Source: Streptomyces sp. CB02414
GTDB lineage: Bacteria; Actinomycetota; Actinomycetes; Streptomycetales; Streptomycetaceae
Assembly: GCF_001905385.1 (NCBI RefSeq)
Contig: NZ_LIPF01000003.1
Span: 186,001 to 250,000, forward strand
Length of the DNA: 64,000 nt
Direction: 5' to 3'
The translations under genes and the position numbers were made by a program. Positions 49,501-58,182 of this stretch are shown in pieces (the stretch's first letter is position 1; every line of letters starts with the position of its first letter). The notes under the pieces were generated by a model, which had not been told where the DNA came from, did not search any database, and saw only the letters and a list, made by a program, of their open reading frames with translations.

Positions 49501-50049
49501 TCAGTTCTGGTGGGACTGGTAGTGCGCGACCGCGTCCGAGGTGCGGCCGGCGCCGTACACCCGCAGGAACTCCGCCAGCTCCGGATGGGTCGGGGAGAGC
49601 GCGTCCGCCGCCTCGATGATGTCCCCGGCCGCCGACACCGAGCGCAGCAGCGACTGGATCTCCCGGACCACCCGCTTGACCGTGGGCGCCCCCGAACTGC
49701 TGGTCGTCTGCGTGGTGTTGCTGAGCACCGAGCCCCCCTGCGACTTCTTGATCTCGTCCATGCGCTCCGTCGCCTCGGCCGCACTCACGCTGCCGTCCGC
49801 GACCTGCCCCGCCAGGTCCTGCAGCAACTGCACCCGCTGGACCACCGCCGGATTGCCGATCTTCGCCCGCTGACCGCTCATCAGCTGCGACAGCATCGGC
49901 GCGGACAGTCCCAGCACCCCCGCGAGACGAGCCTGGTTGAGACCAAGATCGTCGATGAGCCTACGGAAGAGCGCCCCCAACGGCTCCCCGTACCAGTTCC
50001 GCTGCAGTTCCCGCGCTCTTGCGGTGGCTTCCTGCTGTGCGGCGTCCAT
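49501..50049 (-). CDS. XRE-type helix-turn-helix DNA-binding protein
   Basis: 182 residues. An N-terminal helical stretch (MDAAQQEATARARELQRNW) is followed by the HTH (LGALFRRLIDDLGLNQARLAGVLGLSAPMLSQLMSGQR, about 28-65) and a helical C-terminus rich in Ser/Thr (VLSNTTQTTSSSGAPTVKRV), which offers possible phosphorylation sites for the kinase downstream. ATG 50049 has GGGGAGA upstream; longer frames lack one. It is just upstream of the kinase gene with a 92-bp gap, conserved next to tRNA-Ala in streptomycetes, from memory. Confidence 0.85.
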   Translation of the reverse strand: MDAAQQEATARARELQRNWYGEPLGALFRRLIDDLGLNQARLAGVLGLSAPMLSQLMSGQRAKIGNPAVVQRVQLLQDLAGQVADGSVSAAEATERMDEIKKSQGGSVLSNTTQTTSSSGAPTVKRVVREIQSLLRSVSAAGDIIEAADALSPTHPELAEFLRVYGAGRTSDAVAHYQSHQN

Positions 50050-50147
50050 TGCGTCTCCCCATCGCTTCCCCAAAAACCGCAGTTCGCTCCAGCGAACCAC
50101 GCCGAGCATCTTACGGAGCGTGGTCGTTCCCCGGGAGTCCCAATCAT

Positions 50148-50178
50148 TTGTGAGATACGGGGGGCGACCCGGTACTCT
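50148..50178 (+). promoter_or_regulatory. Possible promoter of tRNA-Ala
   Basis: TTGTGA (50148-50153), 19-bp spacer, TACTCT (50173-50178), about 50 bp before the tRNA. The spacing is slightly long. Confidence 0.45.
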
Positions 50179-50228
50179 TGTCTGCGGCACCCGCCGGTAC
50201 GCGATTCCTCCGGCCGAAAGCCACTTCA

Positions 50229-50301
50229 GGGGCCTTAGCTCAGTTGGTAGAGCGCTGTCTTTGCATGGCAGATGTCAGGGGTTCGACTCCCCTAGGCTCC
50301 A
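50229..50301 (+). tRNA. tRNA-Ala (anticodon TGC)
   Basis: 73-nt cloverleaf: acceptor GGGGCCT/AGGCTCC (one G-T pair), D-arm TAGCTCAGTTGGTAGAGC, anticodon TGC at 50262-50264, T-arm GGGGTTCGACTCCCC. The CCA end is not encoded. Confidence 0.97.
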
Positions 50302-50308
50302 CAAGTGA

Positions 50309-50353
50309 AAGAGGTCCCCCGGCCTGCGAGAACGCCAGACCGGGGGACCTCTT
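50309..50353 (+). terminator. Terminator after tRNA-Ala
   Basis: 14-bp perfect stem (arm AAGAGGTCCCCCGG) with a 17-nt loop. Confidence 0.8.
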
Positions 50354-50525
50354 CGTACGCAACAGGCCCCCGGCAGCAGGCCCGCCGAGCACAACGGCCG
50401 CGCTGTCTGCTCTTGATATCGTCACCCCACAGGGCACCAGCGCCACACCCCTGCGGGGCGGTGCCACGTGACTCATCGCCGTCGCAGCCGTCCGGTCGCT
50501 GCCGACGATGTGGAAGGGGTAGACC

Positions 50526-51302
50526 ATGCGGGCGAAGGTACGGGCCGCTCTCGACGCGCTCTATATGAAGCGGCTGGTCAAAGAACTGGAGGGACGCCCA
50601 CGCCCCCAGCACATCGGCATCATGCTCGACGGCAACCGCCGCTGGGCCAAGATGTCGGGCATCGACGACCCGCGAGAGGGCTACCGCGCCGGCGGAGCCA
50701 AGGTGCTGGACTTCCTGCGCTGGTGCGACTCCGCGAAGATCGAACACGTCACCCTGTTCATGCTCTCCGACGACAACCTCCACCGGCCCGAGGAACAGCT
50801 CACCCCGCTCATCGACATCATCGCCGAGGTCGTCGAACGGCTCGCCGCACCCGGCAACCCCTGGCCCGTCGAAGCGGTCGGCGCCCTCGACCTGCTGCCC
50901 GCCGAATCCGCCGGTCGCCTCAAGACCGCCACCGCCGCCACCCAGGGCCGCAAGGGCGGCACCAAGGTCGACGTCGCCGTCGGCTACGGAGGCCGCCGGG
51001 AGATCGTCGACGCCGTACGGTCCGCACTGACCGAGCACAGCTCCCAGGGCGGGGACATCGACGAGTTCATCGAGACCTTCACCATGGAGCACATCTCCAA
51101 GCACCTGTACTCCAAGACGCGGTCCGAGTCCGACCTCATCATCCGCACCTCCGGCGAGCAGCGCCTCTCCGGCTTCCTCCTCTGGCAGTCCGCCTACGCC
51201 GAGGTCCACTTCTGCGAGACCTACTGGCCGGACTTCCGCGAGATCGACTTCCTGCGCGCGCTGCGCTCCTACTCCCTGCGCGAACGCCGCTACGGCCGCT
51301 GA
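50526..51302 (+). CDS. cis-Prenyltransferase (isoprenyl diphosphate synthase, UppS family)
   Basis: Condenses isopentenyl diphosphate in Z configuration. The 258 residues have the catalytic Asp motif IGIMLDGNRRWAKMSG, then FMLSDDNLHRPEEQL, and the C-terminal DLIIRTSGEQRLSGFLLWQSAYAEVHF. Streptomycetes carry two UppS homologues; this tRNA-Ala-linked one is SCO3858-like, so its product length (undecaprenyl or shorter) should not be assumed. GGAAGGGG precedes the ATG. A parS site and a terminator follow it. Confidence 0.93.
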   Translation: MRAKVRAALDALYMKRLVKELEGRPRPQHIGIMLDGNRRWAKMSGIDDPREGYRAGGAKVLDFLRWCDSAKIEHVTLFMLSDDNLHRPEEQLTPLIDIIAEVVERLAAPGNPWPVEAVGALDLLPAESAGRLKTATAATQGRKGGTKVDVAVGYGGRREIVDAVRSALTEHSSQGGDIDEFIETFTMEHISKHLYSKTRSESDLIIRTSGEQRLSGFLLWQSAYAEVHFCETYWPDFREIDFLRALRSYSLRERRYGR

Positions 51303-51320
51303 GCCGCCGTTTCGAGCCGC

Positions 51321-51336
51321 CGTTTCACGTGAAACA
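51321..51336. other. parS: parS site (one mismatch)
   Basis: CGTTTCACGTGAAACA, immediately left of a strong terminator; about 25 kb right of oriC and the only parS right of the origin in this window. Confidence 0.85.
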
Positions 51337-51337
51337 C

Positions 51338-51379
51338 CGCCGCGGGGCGGGAGACCCTGAAGTCTCCCGCCCCGCGGCG
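51338..51379. terminator. Bidirectional terminator between the prenyltransferase and DUF5324 genes
   Basis: Perfect 18-bp stem (arm CGCCGCGGGGCGGGAGAC), 6-nt loop, between convergent genes. Confidence 0.85.
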
Positions 51380-51412
51380 ATACCGATCCAGCCCGAAGCC
51401 GCCCGGCGAACG

Positions 51413-52114
51413 TCAGCGGGGCTCCTCGCCCTCCGCCGCATCGTCCCGCGCCTGCTTGGCCTGCACCTCGGGATCCAGAATCGCCCCACCGGTGCCGTCC
51501 ACGGACGTCAGACGCCCCGACTCGGCAACCTCCGTCGCCTCCGGCGGCTCCACCAGCCAGTCCGGGTTGGCCTGCTTGTCCCACCACTTCCACGCGGCGA
51601 ACGCCCCGCCGGCGACGACACCCGCCACCGCCAGCACCCTGGCGATACGCCCGGCCCGAGCCCGACGCTGATGCCTGCGCGACAGCTTCCGGATCTCCTT
51701 CGCCGTCACCTGACCCCGCAGCGCGGCCAACGCCGCGGCACCCCGCGCGGCGGCCTCGTCCCGCACGGGCCCGGCCGCGGCCACCGCCTGATCGATCACC
51801 GGCCTGGAATAATCGGCCGCCTGCCGGGCAGCCAGACGCGTACGGACGGCGGCCTCCTGAGCGGCCGCGTCCACCTTCGGCGGCACATGCGTACGCGCCT
51901 GGTCCAGCCGCGGCGCGACATGCACGCCGTACTGAAGACGCGCCTGGCACGCGGCCTGCGACACCTTGGGCGCCAGCCGTACGCGCGCCTCCTGTGCATA
52001 GTGAGCGGCCCTGTCCTTGGCCGTGTCGGCGTAGGGCGCCACCACTTCCGCGGCGTGCAGCACGCTGTCCTTCGCCGAACCGGTCGCGGCGCGCACGCTG
52101 TCGATGCGGGTCAC
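51413..52114 (-). CDS. DUF5324 family protein
   Basis: 233 residues. A long Ala/Arg/Gln-rich amphipathic helical part (about 1-145) made of apolipoprotein-like stretches (KDRAAHYAQEARVRLAPKVSQ) is followed by a basic patch (KLSRRHQRRARAGR), one membrane helix (VLAVAGVVAGGAFAAWKWW, about 165-183) and an acidic end. The family is restricted to streptomycetes and relatives as I recall; its function is unknown. The helical part could bind membrane or DNA surfaces (inference). GAGGAGGAA precedes the GTG start. Confidence 0.85.
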   Translation of the reverse strand: MTRIDSVRAATGSAKDSVLHAAEVVAPYADTAKDRAAHYAQEARVRLAPKVSQAACQARLQYGVHVAPRLDQARTHVPPKVDAAAQEAAVRTRLAARQAADYSRPVIDQAVAAAGPVRDEAAARGAAALAALRGQVTAKEIRKLSRRHQRRARAGRIARVLAVAGVVAGGAFAAWKWWDKQANPDWLVEPPEATEVAESGRLTSVDGTGGAILDPEVQAKQARDDAAEGEEPR

Positions 52115-52432
52115 GGGTTCCTCCTCCTCGGTGGCGTACGGTAATTCGACTTTCCACCCTTTTACGGATCATGCCTGCGGACGCACCGCCGGGCATGTGA
52201 GGGCGGGCATCCGGGTCACGGGCGGTGTCTTCGTGATGTCCGGGGCACGTGGTGAGGAAGTTGCCGACAAGCGCCGATCAACCTCAATAACGGATGAATA
52301 CCGGGCAACGAGAGCCTGCCGACGACAATGCCACGAATCGGCGCCCCGCGCTCGTAACCCAGGAGTACCGGCCCTACCCGCCGCCGACCGTGCAAAGATC
52401 GGCGGGCACCAGAACACGACGGAAGGCACATC
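52115..52432. promoter_or_regulatory. Divergent promoter region, DUF5324 and cyclophilin genes
   Basis: 318 bp with no credible gene. A possible cyclophilin promoter is TTGCCG (52261-52266) with CAATAA (52285-52290), spacing 18. It contains no repeats of note. Confidence 0.4.
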
Positions 52433-52966
<534 letters not shown>

Positions 52967-53079
52967 CCCCGGCCACGCCGGGAAGGAACCTGACGCCCCG
53001 CTCATCCGTATAGATGGGCGGGGCGGTGCGTCGCACAACACCGACGGGACACCGCCCGCAGGACGACCGAGGGGAAGCC

Positions 53080-53970
53080 ATGGACCACGCGGCAGCCGGC
53101 CCACCGGACGCACAGAGCCTGCCGGGCTGCTACCGCCACCCGGACCGCGAGACCGGCATCCGCTGCACCCGCTGCGAACGCCCCATCTGCACGGACTGCA
53201 TGGTCAACGCCTCCGTCGGCTTCCACTGCCCCGACTGCGCCAGCGGCCGTACCGGCGGCGGACCGGCCCCGGCCGCGTCCCGCCCGCGCACCCTGGCCGG
53301 AGGCACCGTCGCCGCCGACCCCCACCTCCTCACCAAGATCCTCATCGGGATCAACGTCGCGGTCTTCATCGCCGTACACGCCCTGTCGGAGTCCTTCCTG
53401 GGCGGCATGGTCCTGGTCGGCCAATGGCCCCCCGCCCCCTACTACATCCCGAACGAGGGCGTCGCCGAGGGCGAGTGGTACCGCCTGGTGACGACCATGT
53501 TCACCCACGAGGAAATCTGGCACCTCGGCTTCAACATGCTCAGCCTCTGGTTCCTCGGCGGCCCCCTGGAAGCGGCCCTCGGCAGAGCCCGCTACCTCAC
53601 CCTCTACCTCGTCTCCGGCCTGGCCGGCAGCGCGCTCACCTACCTCCTGGCCTCACCCACCCAGGCCACCCTCGGCGCCTCCGGCGCGATCTTCGGCCTC
53701 TTCGGCGCCACCGCCGCACTCGTCCGCCGCCTCAACGCCGACATGCGGCCGATCGTCATCCTCCTGGCGATCAACCTGGTCTTCACCTTCACCTGGGCCA
53801 ACATCGCCTGGCAGGCCCACGTCGGCGGCCTCGTCGCCGGCGCCGCGATCGGCTACGCCATGCTCCACGCCCCGCGCGAGCGCCGGACGCTCGTGCAGTA
53901 CGGCACCTGTGCGCTGGTCCTGGTGGTCGTCGTCGGACTGACCCTGCTGAGAACCGCACAGCTCACCTGA
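53080..53970 (+). CDS. Rhomboid family intramembrane serine protease with N-terminal zinc domain
   Basis: 296 residues. The N-terminal B-box-like zinc ribbon is CYRHPDRETGIRCTRCERPICTDC... and HCPDC (about 12-55). Six to seven membrane helices of the rhomboid fold follow. The catalytic Ser is in LGASGAIFGLFGA (about 200) and the catalytic His in WQAHVGGLVAGA (about 247); the HxxxN loop is EIWHLGFNM. It cleaves membrane proteins inside the bilayer; the substrate is unknown. ATG 53080 has GAGGGGAA upstream; the longer frame from 53014 is less likely. Confidence 0.94.
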   Translation: MDHAAAGPPDAQSLPGCYRHPDRETGIRCTRCERPICTDCMVNASVGFHCPDCASGRTGGGPAPAASRPRTLAGGTVAADPHLLTKILIGINVAVFIAVHALSESFLGGMVLVGQWPPAPYYIPNEGVAEGEWYRLVTTMFTHEEIWHLGFNMLSLWFLGGPLEAALGRARYLTLYLVSGLAGSALTYLLASPTQATLGASGAIFGLFGATAALVRRLNADMRPIVILLAINLVFTFTWANIAWQAHVGGLVAGAAIGYAMLHAPRERRTLVQYGTCALVLVVVVGLTLLRTAQLT

Positions 53971-53977
53971 GCGCAGG

Positions 53978-54188
53978 TTGTCCACAGACGGTGGCCGATC
54001 TTGTGCACAGTGTGCGGGAACAGGTGTGCCCCCTGTCACTGACCCGTGTTTCCGCAGGTCAGGCAGGGGGCGAACATGCTTTCGGTTGCCGGTACTTCCG
54101 TCACACCGGCGTCAATGTCCAGTGGGTTATCCACAGATCGTCTTTCTTTTCCCCATGTGGACAAGCCTGTGGATAACTCAGTGGATAG
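53978..54188. other. Cluster of DnaA boxes outside oriC
   Basis: The 253-bp space between the convergent rhomboid and crgA genes holds four perfect and two weaker boxes: TTGTCCACA at 53978, TTGTGCACA at 54001, TTATCCACA at 54127, TGTGGACAA at 54156, TGTGGATAA at 54168, and a weaker AGTGGATAG at 54180. The box quality exceeds most boxes inside oriC. No gene is in this stretch. Confidence 0.85.
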
Positions 54189-54223
54189 CCCTGGGGAGAG
54201 CTGTTCCGCGGCCTACCGCCGGG

Positions 54224-54478
54224 CTACTTCCACTGCGTCGAGACACCGAATCCGGCGGCGATGAAACCGAAGCCCACCACGATGTTCCAGTTGCCCAGGG
54301 AGTCAATGGGCAGTGAACCGTCGGTGACGTAGAAGACGACGATCCAGGCGAGACCGATGACGAACATGGCCAGCATGACCGGAGCCACCCAGCTGCGGCT
54401 CGTCAGCTTGATGCTGGCCGCCTGCTTCGACGGCGGCGGCGTGTAATCGGCCTTCTTGCGGATACGTGACTTCGGCAC
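54224..54478 (-). CDS. crgA: Cell division regulator CrgA
   Basis: 84 residues, the exact usual length. A basic start ([16 protein letters not shown]) and two membrane helices ([21 protein letters not shown] and [16 protein letters not shown]). In Streptomyces CrgA delays septation in aerial hyphae, and in mycobacteria it binds FtsZ, FtsQ, PbpA and FtsW-type partners. GTG 54478 has GGAGAG upstream; the frame continues upstream without conserved residues. Divergent from the DUF881 gene. Confidence 0.95.
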   Translation of the reverse strand: MPKSRIRKKADYTPPPSKQAASIKLTSRSWVAPVMLAMFVIGLAWIVVFYVTDGSLPIDSLGNWNIVVGFGFIAAGFGVSTQWK

Positions 54479-54599
54479 GAGGGTCTCTCCTGTCGATGCG
54501 CTGCGTGGCCGCGCAGGGAACGGGGTCGGGGACTTGGAGCGCTCCCCCGGGCGTCCGTTAGCGTAGTGCTTCCGTGGCGCCGAAGGAGATAAGGGTACG

Positions 54600-55379
54600 T
54601 TGAGCAATTCTGCCGACTCCCCCCAGGCGGGATCCAGCCCCGCCCGCGGACGCCGTTTCCGGCCCGTGCGGGTCCTGACGGCGGCCGTCTTCGCGCTCGC
54701 GGGCCTCATTTTCTTCACCAGCTTCGACACCGCGAAGGGCACCAATATCCGTACGGATGCCTCTTTGCTCAAGTTGTCCGATCTCATCCACGAGCGCAGC
54801 CGGGACAACGGTGAGCTGGAGGAGTCCAACGCGTCCCTGCGCGAGGAGATCGAATCGCTCGCCGAGCGCGACGACGGGCGGACGGAGGCGGAGGACGAGA
54901 AACTCGCGGCGCTTGAGGAGAAGGCGGGCACGCAGGAACTGAAGGGCGAGGCGATATCCGTCACGCTCGACGACGCCCCGCCGGACGCCACCGCGAAGCT
55001 CCCCGGCTATCCGGAGCCGCAGCCCGACTACCTGGTGATCCACCAGCAGGACCTCCAGGCGGTCGTGAACGCGCTGTGGAAGGGCGGCGCGGAGGGCATC
55101 AAGGTCATGGACCAGCGGCTGATCTCCACCAGCGCGGTGCGCTGCGTGGGCAACACCCTGATTCTCCAGGGCCGTGTCTACTCGCCGCCGTACAAGATCC
55201 AGGCGGTCGGCGACCCGGGGAAGCTGAAGAAGGCGCTGGCCGCGTCCCCGGCGATCCAGAACTACATGGTGTACGTCAATGTCTACGGGCTCGGCTGGAA
55301 GGTCGAGGACGACGGGACGGTGACGCTGCCGGGCTACTCGGGCGCGGCGGACCTGCACTATGCCCAGCCTGTGGATTGA
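54600..55379 (+). CDS. DUF881 family membrane-anchored protein
   Basis: 259 residues starting at a TTG (54600) with AAGGAGA and AAGGG just upstream. One N-terminal membrane helix (about 25-42), a coiled coil (about 60-110, [21 protein letters not shown]) and the DUF881 domain ([39 protein letters not shown]). The family often lies beside sortases or division genes in Gram-positives and may act at the septum (inference). Confidence 0.9.
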   Translation: MSNSADSPQAGSSPARGRRFRPVRVLTAAVFALAGLIFFTSFDTAKGTNIRTDASLLKLSDLIHERSRDNGELEESNASLREEIESLAERDDGRTEAEDEKLAALEEKAGTQELKGEAISVTLDDAPPDATAKLPGYPEPQPDYLVIHQQDLQAVVNALWKGGAEGIKVMDQRLISTSAVRCVGNTLILQGRVYSPPYKIQAVGDPGKLKKALAASPAIQNYMVYVNVYGLGWKVEDDGTVTLPGYSGAADLHYAQPVD

Positions 55380-55460
55380 CGCCTTTCCGGGGGGCCCCGC
55401 GCCGTTAGTCTGGTGCGGTGCGGCGTGAGTGCGGCGCCGTGGTGCGACGGAAGGGACGGC

Positions 55461-55622
55461 ATGTACGGCTGGATCTGGCGGCATCTGCCGGGGAACGCGT
55501 GGGTGAGGGCGCTGCTCTCGCTCGTCCTGGTCGTGGCCGTGGTCTACGTCCTGTTCCAGTACGTCTTCCCGTGGGCCGAACCGCTGCTTCCCTTCAACGA
55601 TGTGACGGTGGACAACCAGTGA
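55461..55622 (+). CDS. Small one-helix membrane protein
   Basis: 53 residues: MYGWIWRHLPGNAWVRALL, a membrane helix (SLVLVVAVVYVLFQYVFPW) and an external PLLPFNDVTVDN tail. AAGGGA precedes the ATG. The stop overlaps the pabA/trpG start. Conserved in this position in streptomycetes as I recall; no function assigned. Confidence 0.8.
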   Translation: MYGWIWRHLPGNAWVRALLSLVLVVAVVYVLFQYVFPWAEPLLPFNDVTVDNQ

Positions 55623-56257
55623 GCGCGCGCATCCTCGTCGTCGACAACTACGACAGTTTCGTCTTCAACCTGGTCCAGTACCTGTATCAGCTCGGTGCCG
55701 AGTGCGAGGTGCTGCGCAACGATGAGGTGTCGACGGCGCACGCCCAGGACGGTTTCGACGGTGTGCTGCTGTCTCCCGGGCCGGGTACGCCGGAGCAGGC
55801 GGGGGTCTGCGTCGACATGGTCCGGCACTGCGCGGCGACCGGTGTCCCCGTGTTCGGGGTCTGTCTGGGCATGCAGTCGATGCAGGTGGCGTACGGCGGT
55901 GTGGTGGACCGGGCGCCGGAGCTGCTGCACGGCAAGACCTCGCCGGTGGAGCACGCGGGCACGGGTGTGTTCGCCGGCCTCCCGTCGCCCTTCACGGCGA
56001 CGCGGTACCACTCGCTGGCGGCGGAGCCGGGCACGGTGCCGGCGGAGCTGGAGGTGACGGCCCGCACGCACGACGGCATCGTCATGGGCCTGCGGCACCG
56101 GGAGCTGCCCGTGGAGGGTGTGCAGTTCCATCCGGAGTCGGTGCTGACCGAGCACGGGCACCGGATGCTGGCCAACTGGCTGGCGGAGTGCGGCGACCAG
56201 GGTGCGGTGGCGAGGTCGGCGGGGCTCGCCCCGGTGGTGGGCAGGGCCACGGCGTGA
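55619..56257 (+). CDS. pabA: Aminodeoxychorismate/anthranilate synthase glutamine amidotransferase subunit
   Basis: 212 residues of a class I glutamine amidotransferase: oxyanion PGPGTPEQAG, nucleophile Cys in VFGVCLGMQSMQVAYGG (about 81), and His/Glu in VQFHPESVLTEHG. It releases ammonia for chorismate amination in folate or tryptophan synthesis; the partner (PabB or TrpE) is elsewhere, so pabA versus trpG cannot be decided. GTG start overlaps the previous stop; its own stop overlaps the sortase start (GTGA), forming a tight operon. Confidence 0.93.
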   Translation: MSARILVVDNYDSFVFNLVQYLYQLGAECEVLRNDEVSTAHAQDGFDGVLLSPGPGTPEQAGVCVDMVRHCAATGVPVFGVCLGMQSMQVAYGGVVDRAPELLHGKTSPVEHAGTGVFAGLPSPFTATRYHSLAAEPGTVPAELEVTARTHDGIVMGLRHRELPVEGVQFHPESVLTEHGHRMLANWLAECGDQGAVARSAGLAPVVGRATA

Positions 56258-57300
56258 CCGCACTGCGCCCCGAGCGCGACTCCGGCACGGCCGGTGACCA
56301 GGGATCCCCGTACGGGCAGCCGTACGGGGATTCCGGTGCGTTCGGGGGCGGTTTTGACGGGTGGTACGAGGATTTCGCCGCCGAGGAGGGGGCCGGGGCG
56401 CCCCTGGACGACGAGACGGTGGCGCTGCGGGTCCCGGACCCGCCGCCGGAGCGGTCGGCCACCGTCCCTCCCGTGACGGGCGGGCGTGCGGCCCGCAGGA
56501 AGGCCGCGAAACGGCGTCACGGGCGCCGTGGGGCCTCCCGGGGCCCTTCCCGGGCCCCCGAGGTCGACGAGGCGCCGAAAGCCCCTCTGTCGCGCGTGGA
56601 GGCCCGTCGGCAGGCCCGCGCCCGCAAGCCGGGTGCGGCGGTGATCGCCAGCCGTGCGATGGGTGAGCTGTTCATCACGACGGGCGTGCTGATGCTGCTG
56701 TTCGTGACGTACCAGCTGTGGTGGACGAATGTCCGCGCCCAGGCGCAGGCGGACAAGGCGGCCAGCAACCTCCAGGAGGACTGGGCGAACGGCAAGCGCA
56801 ATCCGGGCACCTTCGAGCCGGGGCAGGGTTTCGCGCTGCTGCACATTCCGAAGCTGGACGTCGTGGTGCCGATCGCGGAGGGCATCGACGACGAGAAGGT
56901 CCTGGACCGGGGCATGGTCGGCCACTATGCGGAGGGTGCGCTGAAGACGGCGATGCCGGACGCGAAGACGGGCAATTTCGGTCTGGCCGGGCACCGCAAC
57001 ACCCACGGTGAGCCCTTCCGGTACATCAACAAGCTGGATCCGGGTGATCCGATCGTCGTGGAGACGCAGGACGAGTACTTCGTCTACAAGATGGCGTCGA
57101 TCCTGCCGGTGACGTCGCCGAGCAACGTCAGTGTGCTGGACCCGGTCCCGAAGCAGTCCGGTTTCAAGGAACCCGGCCGGTACATCACCCTCACCACGTG
57201 CACGCCGGAGTTCACGAGCAAGTACCGGATGATCGTCTGGGGCAAGATGGTCGAGGAACGGCCGCGCAGCAAGGGCAAGCCGGATGCGCTCGTCAGTTAA
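56254..57300 (+). CDS. srtE1: Class E sortase
   Basis: 348 residues. A long cytoplasmic tail (1-130, disordered then basic: RAARRKAAKRRHGRRG), one membrane helix (about 140-160, LFITTGVLMLLFVTYQLWW) and the sortase barrel with catalytic His in LAGHRNTHGE (about 247), Cys in TLTTCTPEF (about 315) and Arg in SKYRMIVWG. In S. coelicolor the two class E sortases here attach long chaplins and are needed for aerial growth. It is coupled to pabA. Confidence 0.94.
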   Translation: MTALRPERDSGTAGDQGSPYGQPYGDSGAFGGGFDGWYEDFAAEEGAGAPLDDETVALRVPDPPPERSATVPPVTGGRAARRKAAKRRHGRRGASRGPSRAPEVDEAPKAPLSRVEARRQARARKPGAAVIASRAMGELFITTGVLMLLFVTYQLWWTNVRAQAQADKAASNLQEDWANGKRNPGTFEPGQGFALLHIPKLDVVVPIAEGIDDEKVLDRGMVGHYAEGALKTAMPDAKTGNFGLAGHRNTHGEPFRYINKLDPGDPIVVETQDEYFVYKMASILPVTSPSNVSVLDPVPKQSGFKEPGRYITLTTCTPEFTSKYRMIVWGKMVEERPRSKGKPDALVS

Positions 57301-57313
57301 GGGCGGATGACCA

Positions 57314-58084
57314 GTGGCAGCGACCACCGACACCGAGCACGAAGAGCAGTCCGGCACGGACGGCCGACCGGAGCCCGCGGCACGCCGCCGCGGTGGCGCC
57401 GGGCGGATCGTCGCCCGGACCGTGAGTGTCTTCGGTGAACTCCTCATCACGGCGGGCCTGGTGCTGGGTCTGTTCGTCGTCTACTCGCTGTGGTGGACGA
57501 ACGTGGTCGCGGACCGCGCGGCGGACAAGCAGGCGGACGAGGTCCGCGAGAACTGGGCGCAGGACCGGGTCGGTCCGGACGGCCCGGGGGCGCTGGACAC
57601 CAAGGCGGGCATCGGCTTCCTGCACGTGCCGGCGATGGGTGACGGCGACATCCTGGTGGAGAAGGGCACGTCGATGAAGGTCCTCAACGACGGCGTGGCC
57701 GGCTACTACACCGACCCGGTGAAGTCGGCGCTGCCCACCTCCGGCAAGGAGGGCAACTTCTCGCTGGCGGCGCACCGGGACGGGCACGGCGCGAAGTTCC
57801 ACAAGATCGACAAGATCGAGAAGGGTGACCCGATCGTCTTCGAGACGAAGGACACCTGGTACGTCTACAAGACCTACGCCGTCCTCCCCGAGACCTCGAA
57901 GTACAACGTCAGGGTCCTCGACCCGATCCCGAAGGAGTCCGGCAAGAAGAAAGCCGGCCACTACATCACCCTGACCACCTGCACGCCGGTGTACACGAGC
58001 CGGTACCGGTATGTGGTGTGGGGGGAGCTGGTACGTACGGAGAAGGTGGACGGGGAGCGGACTCCGCCGGAGGAGTTGCGGTGA
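57314..58084 (+). CDS. srtE2: Class E sortase
   Basis: 256 residues, a shorter relative of the upstream gene (13-bp gap). Cytoplasmic tail, membrane helix (about 40-60, LLITAGLVLGLFVVYSLWW) and sortase domain: His in LAAHRDGHGA (about 155), Cys in TLTTCTPVY (about 222), Arg in SRYRYVVWG. The pair probably arose by tandem duplication. GTG start. A terminator follows. Confidence 0.94.
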   Translation: MAATTDTEHEEQSGTDGRPEPAARRRGGAGRIVARTVSVFGELLITAGLVLGLFVVYSLWWTNVVADRAADKQADEVRENWAQDRVGPDGPGALDTKAGIGFLHVPAMGDGDILVEKGTSMKVLNDGVAGYYTDPVKSALPTSGKEGNFSLAAHRDGHGAKFHKIDKIEKGDPIVFETKDTWYVYKTYAVLPETSKYNVRVLDPIPKESGKKKAGHYITLTTCTPVYTSRYRYVVWGELVRTEKVDGERTPPEELR

Positions 58085-58127
58085 CGTGACCGGGGTCCCG
58101 GAGGGACCTCAGTCCTCTAACATGACG

Positions 58128-58168
58128 GAGGCCCGAAGCCGCAACTTCGTCTTGCGGCTTCGGGCCTC
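58128..58168. terminator. Terminator between srtE2 and the Mrr-fusion gene
   Basis: Perfect 17-bp stem (arm GAGGCCCGAAGCCGCAA), 7-nt loop, between convergent genes. Confidence 0.85.
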
Positions 58169-58182
58169 TTCGTGGACGGTCG

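Noticed and set aside
36860-50301. Genomic island with tRNA attachment sites
   Set aside because: The tRNA-to-tRNA interval looks variable, but there is no integrase and no repeat of either tRNA 3' end, and several of its genes (DLW-39, kinase-HTH) appear conserved.
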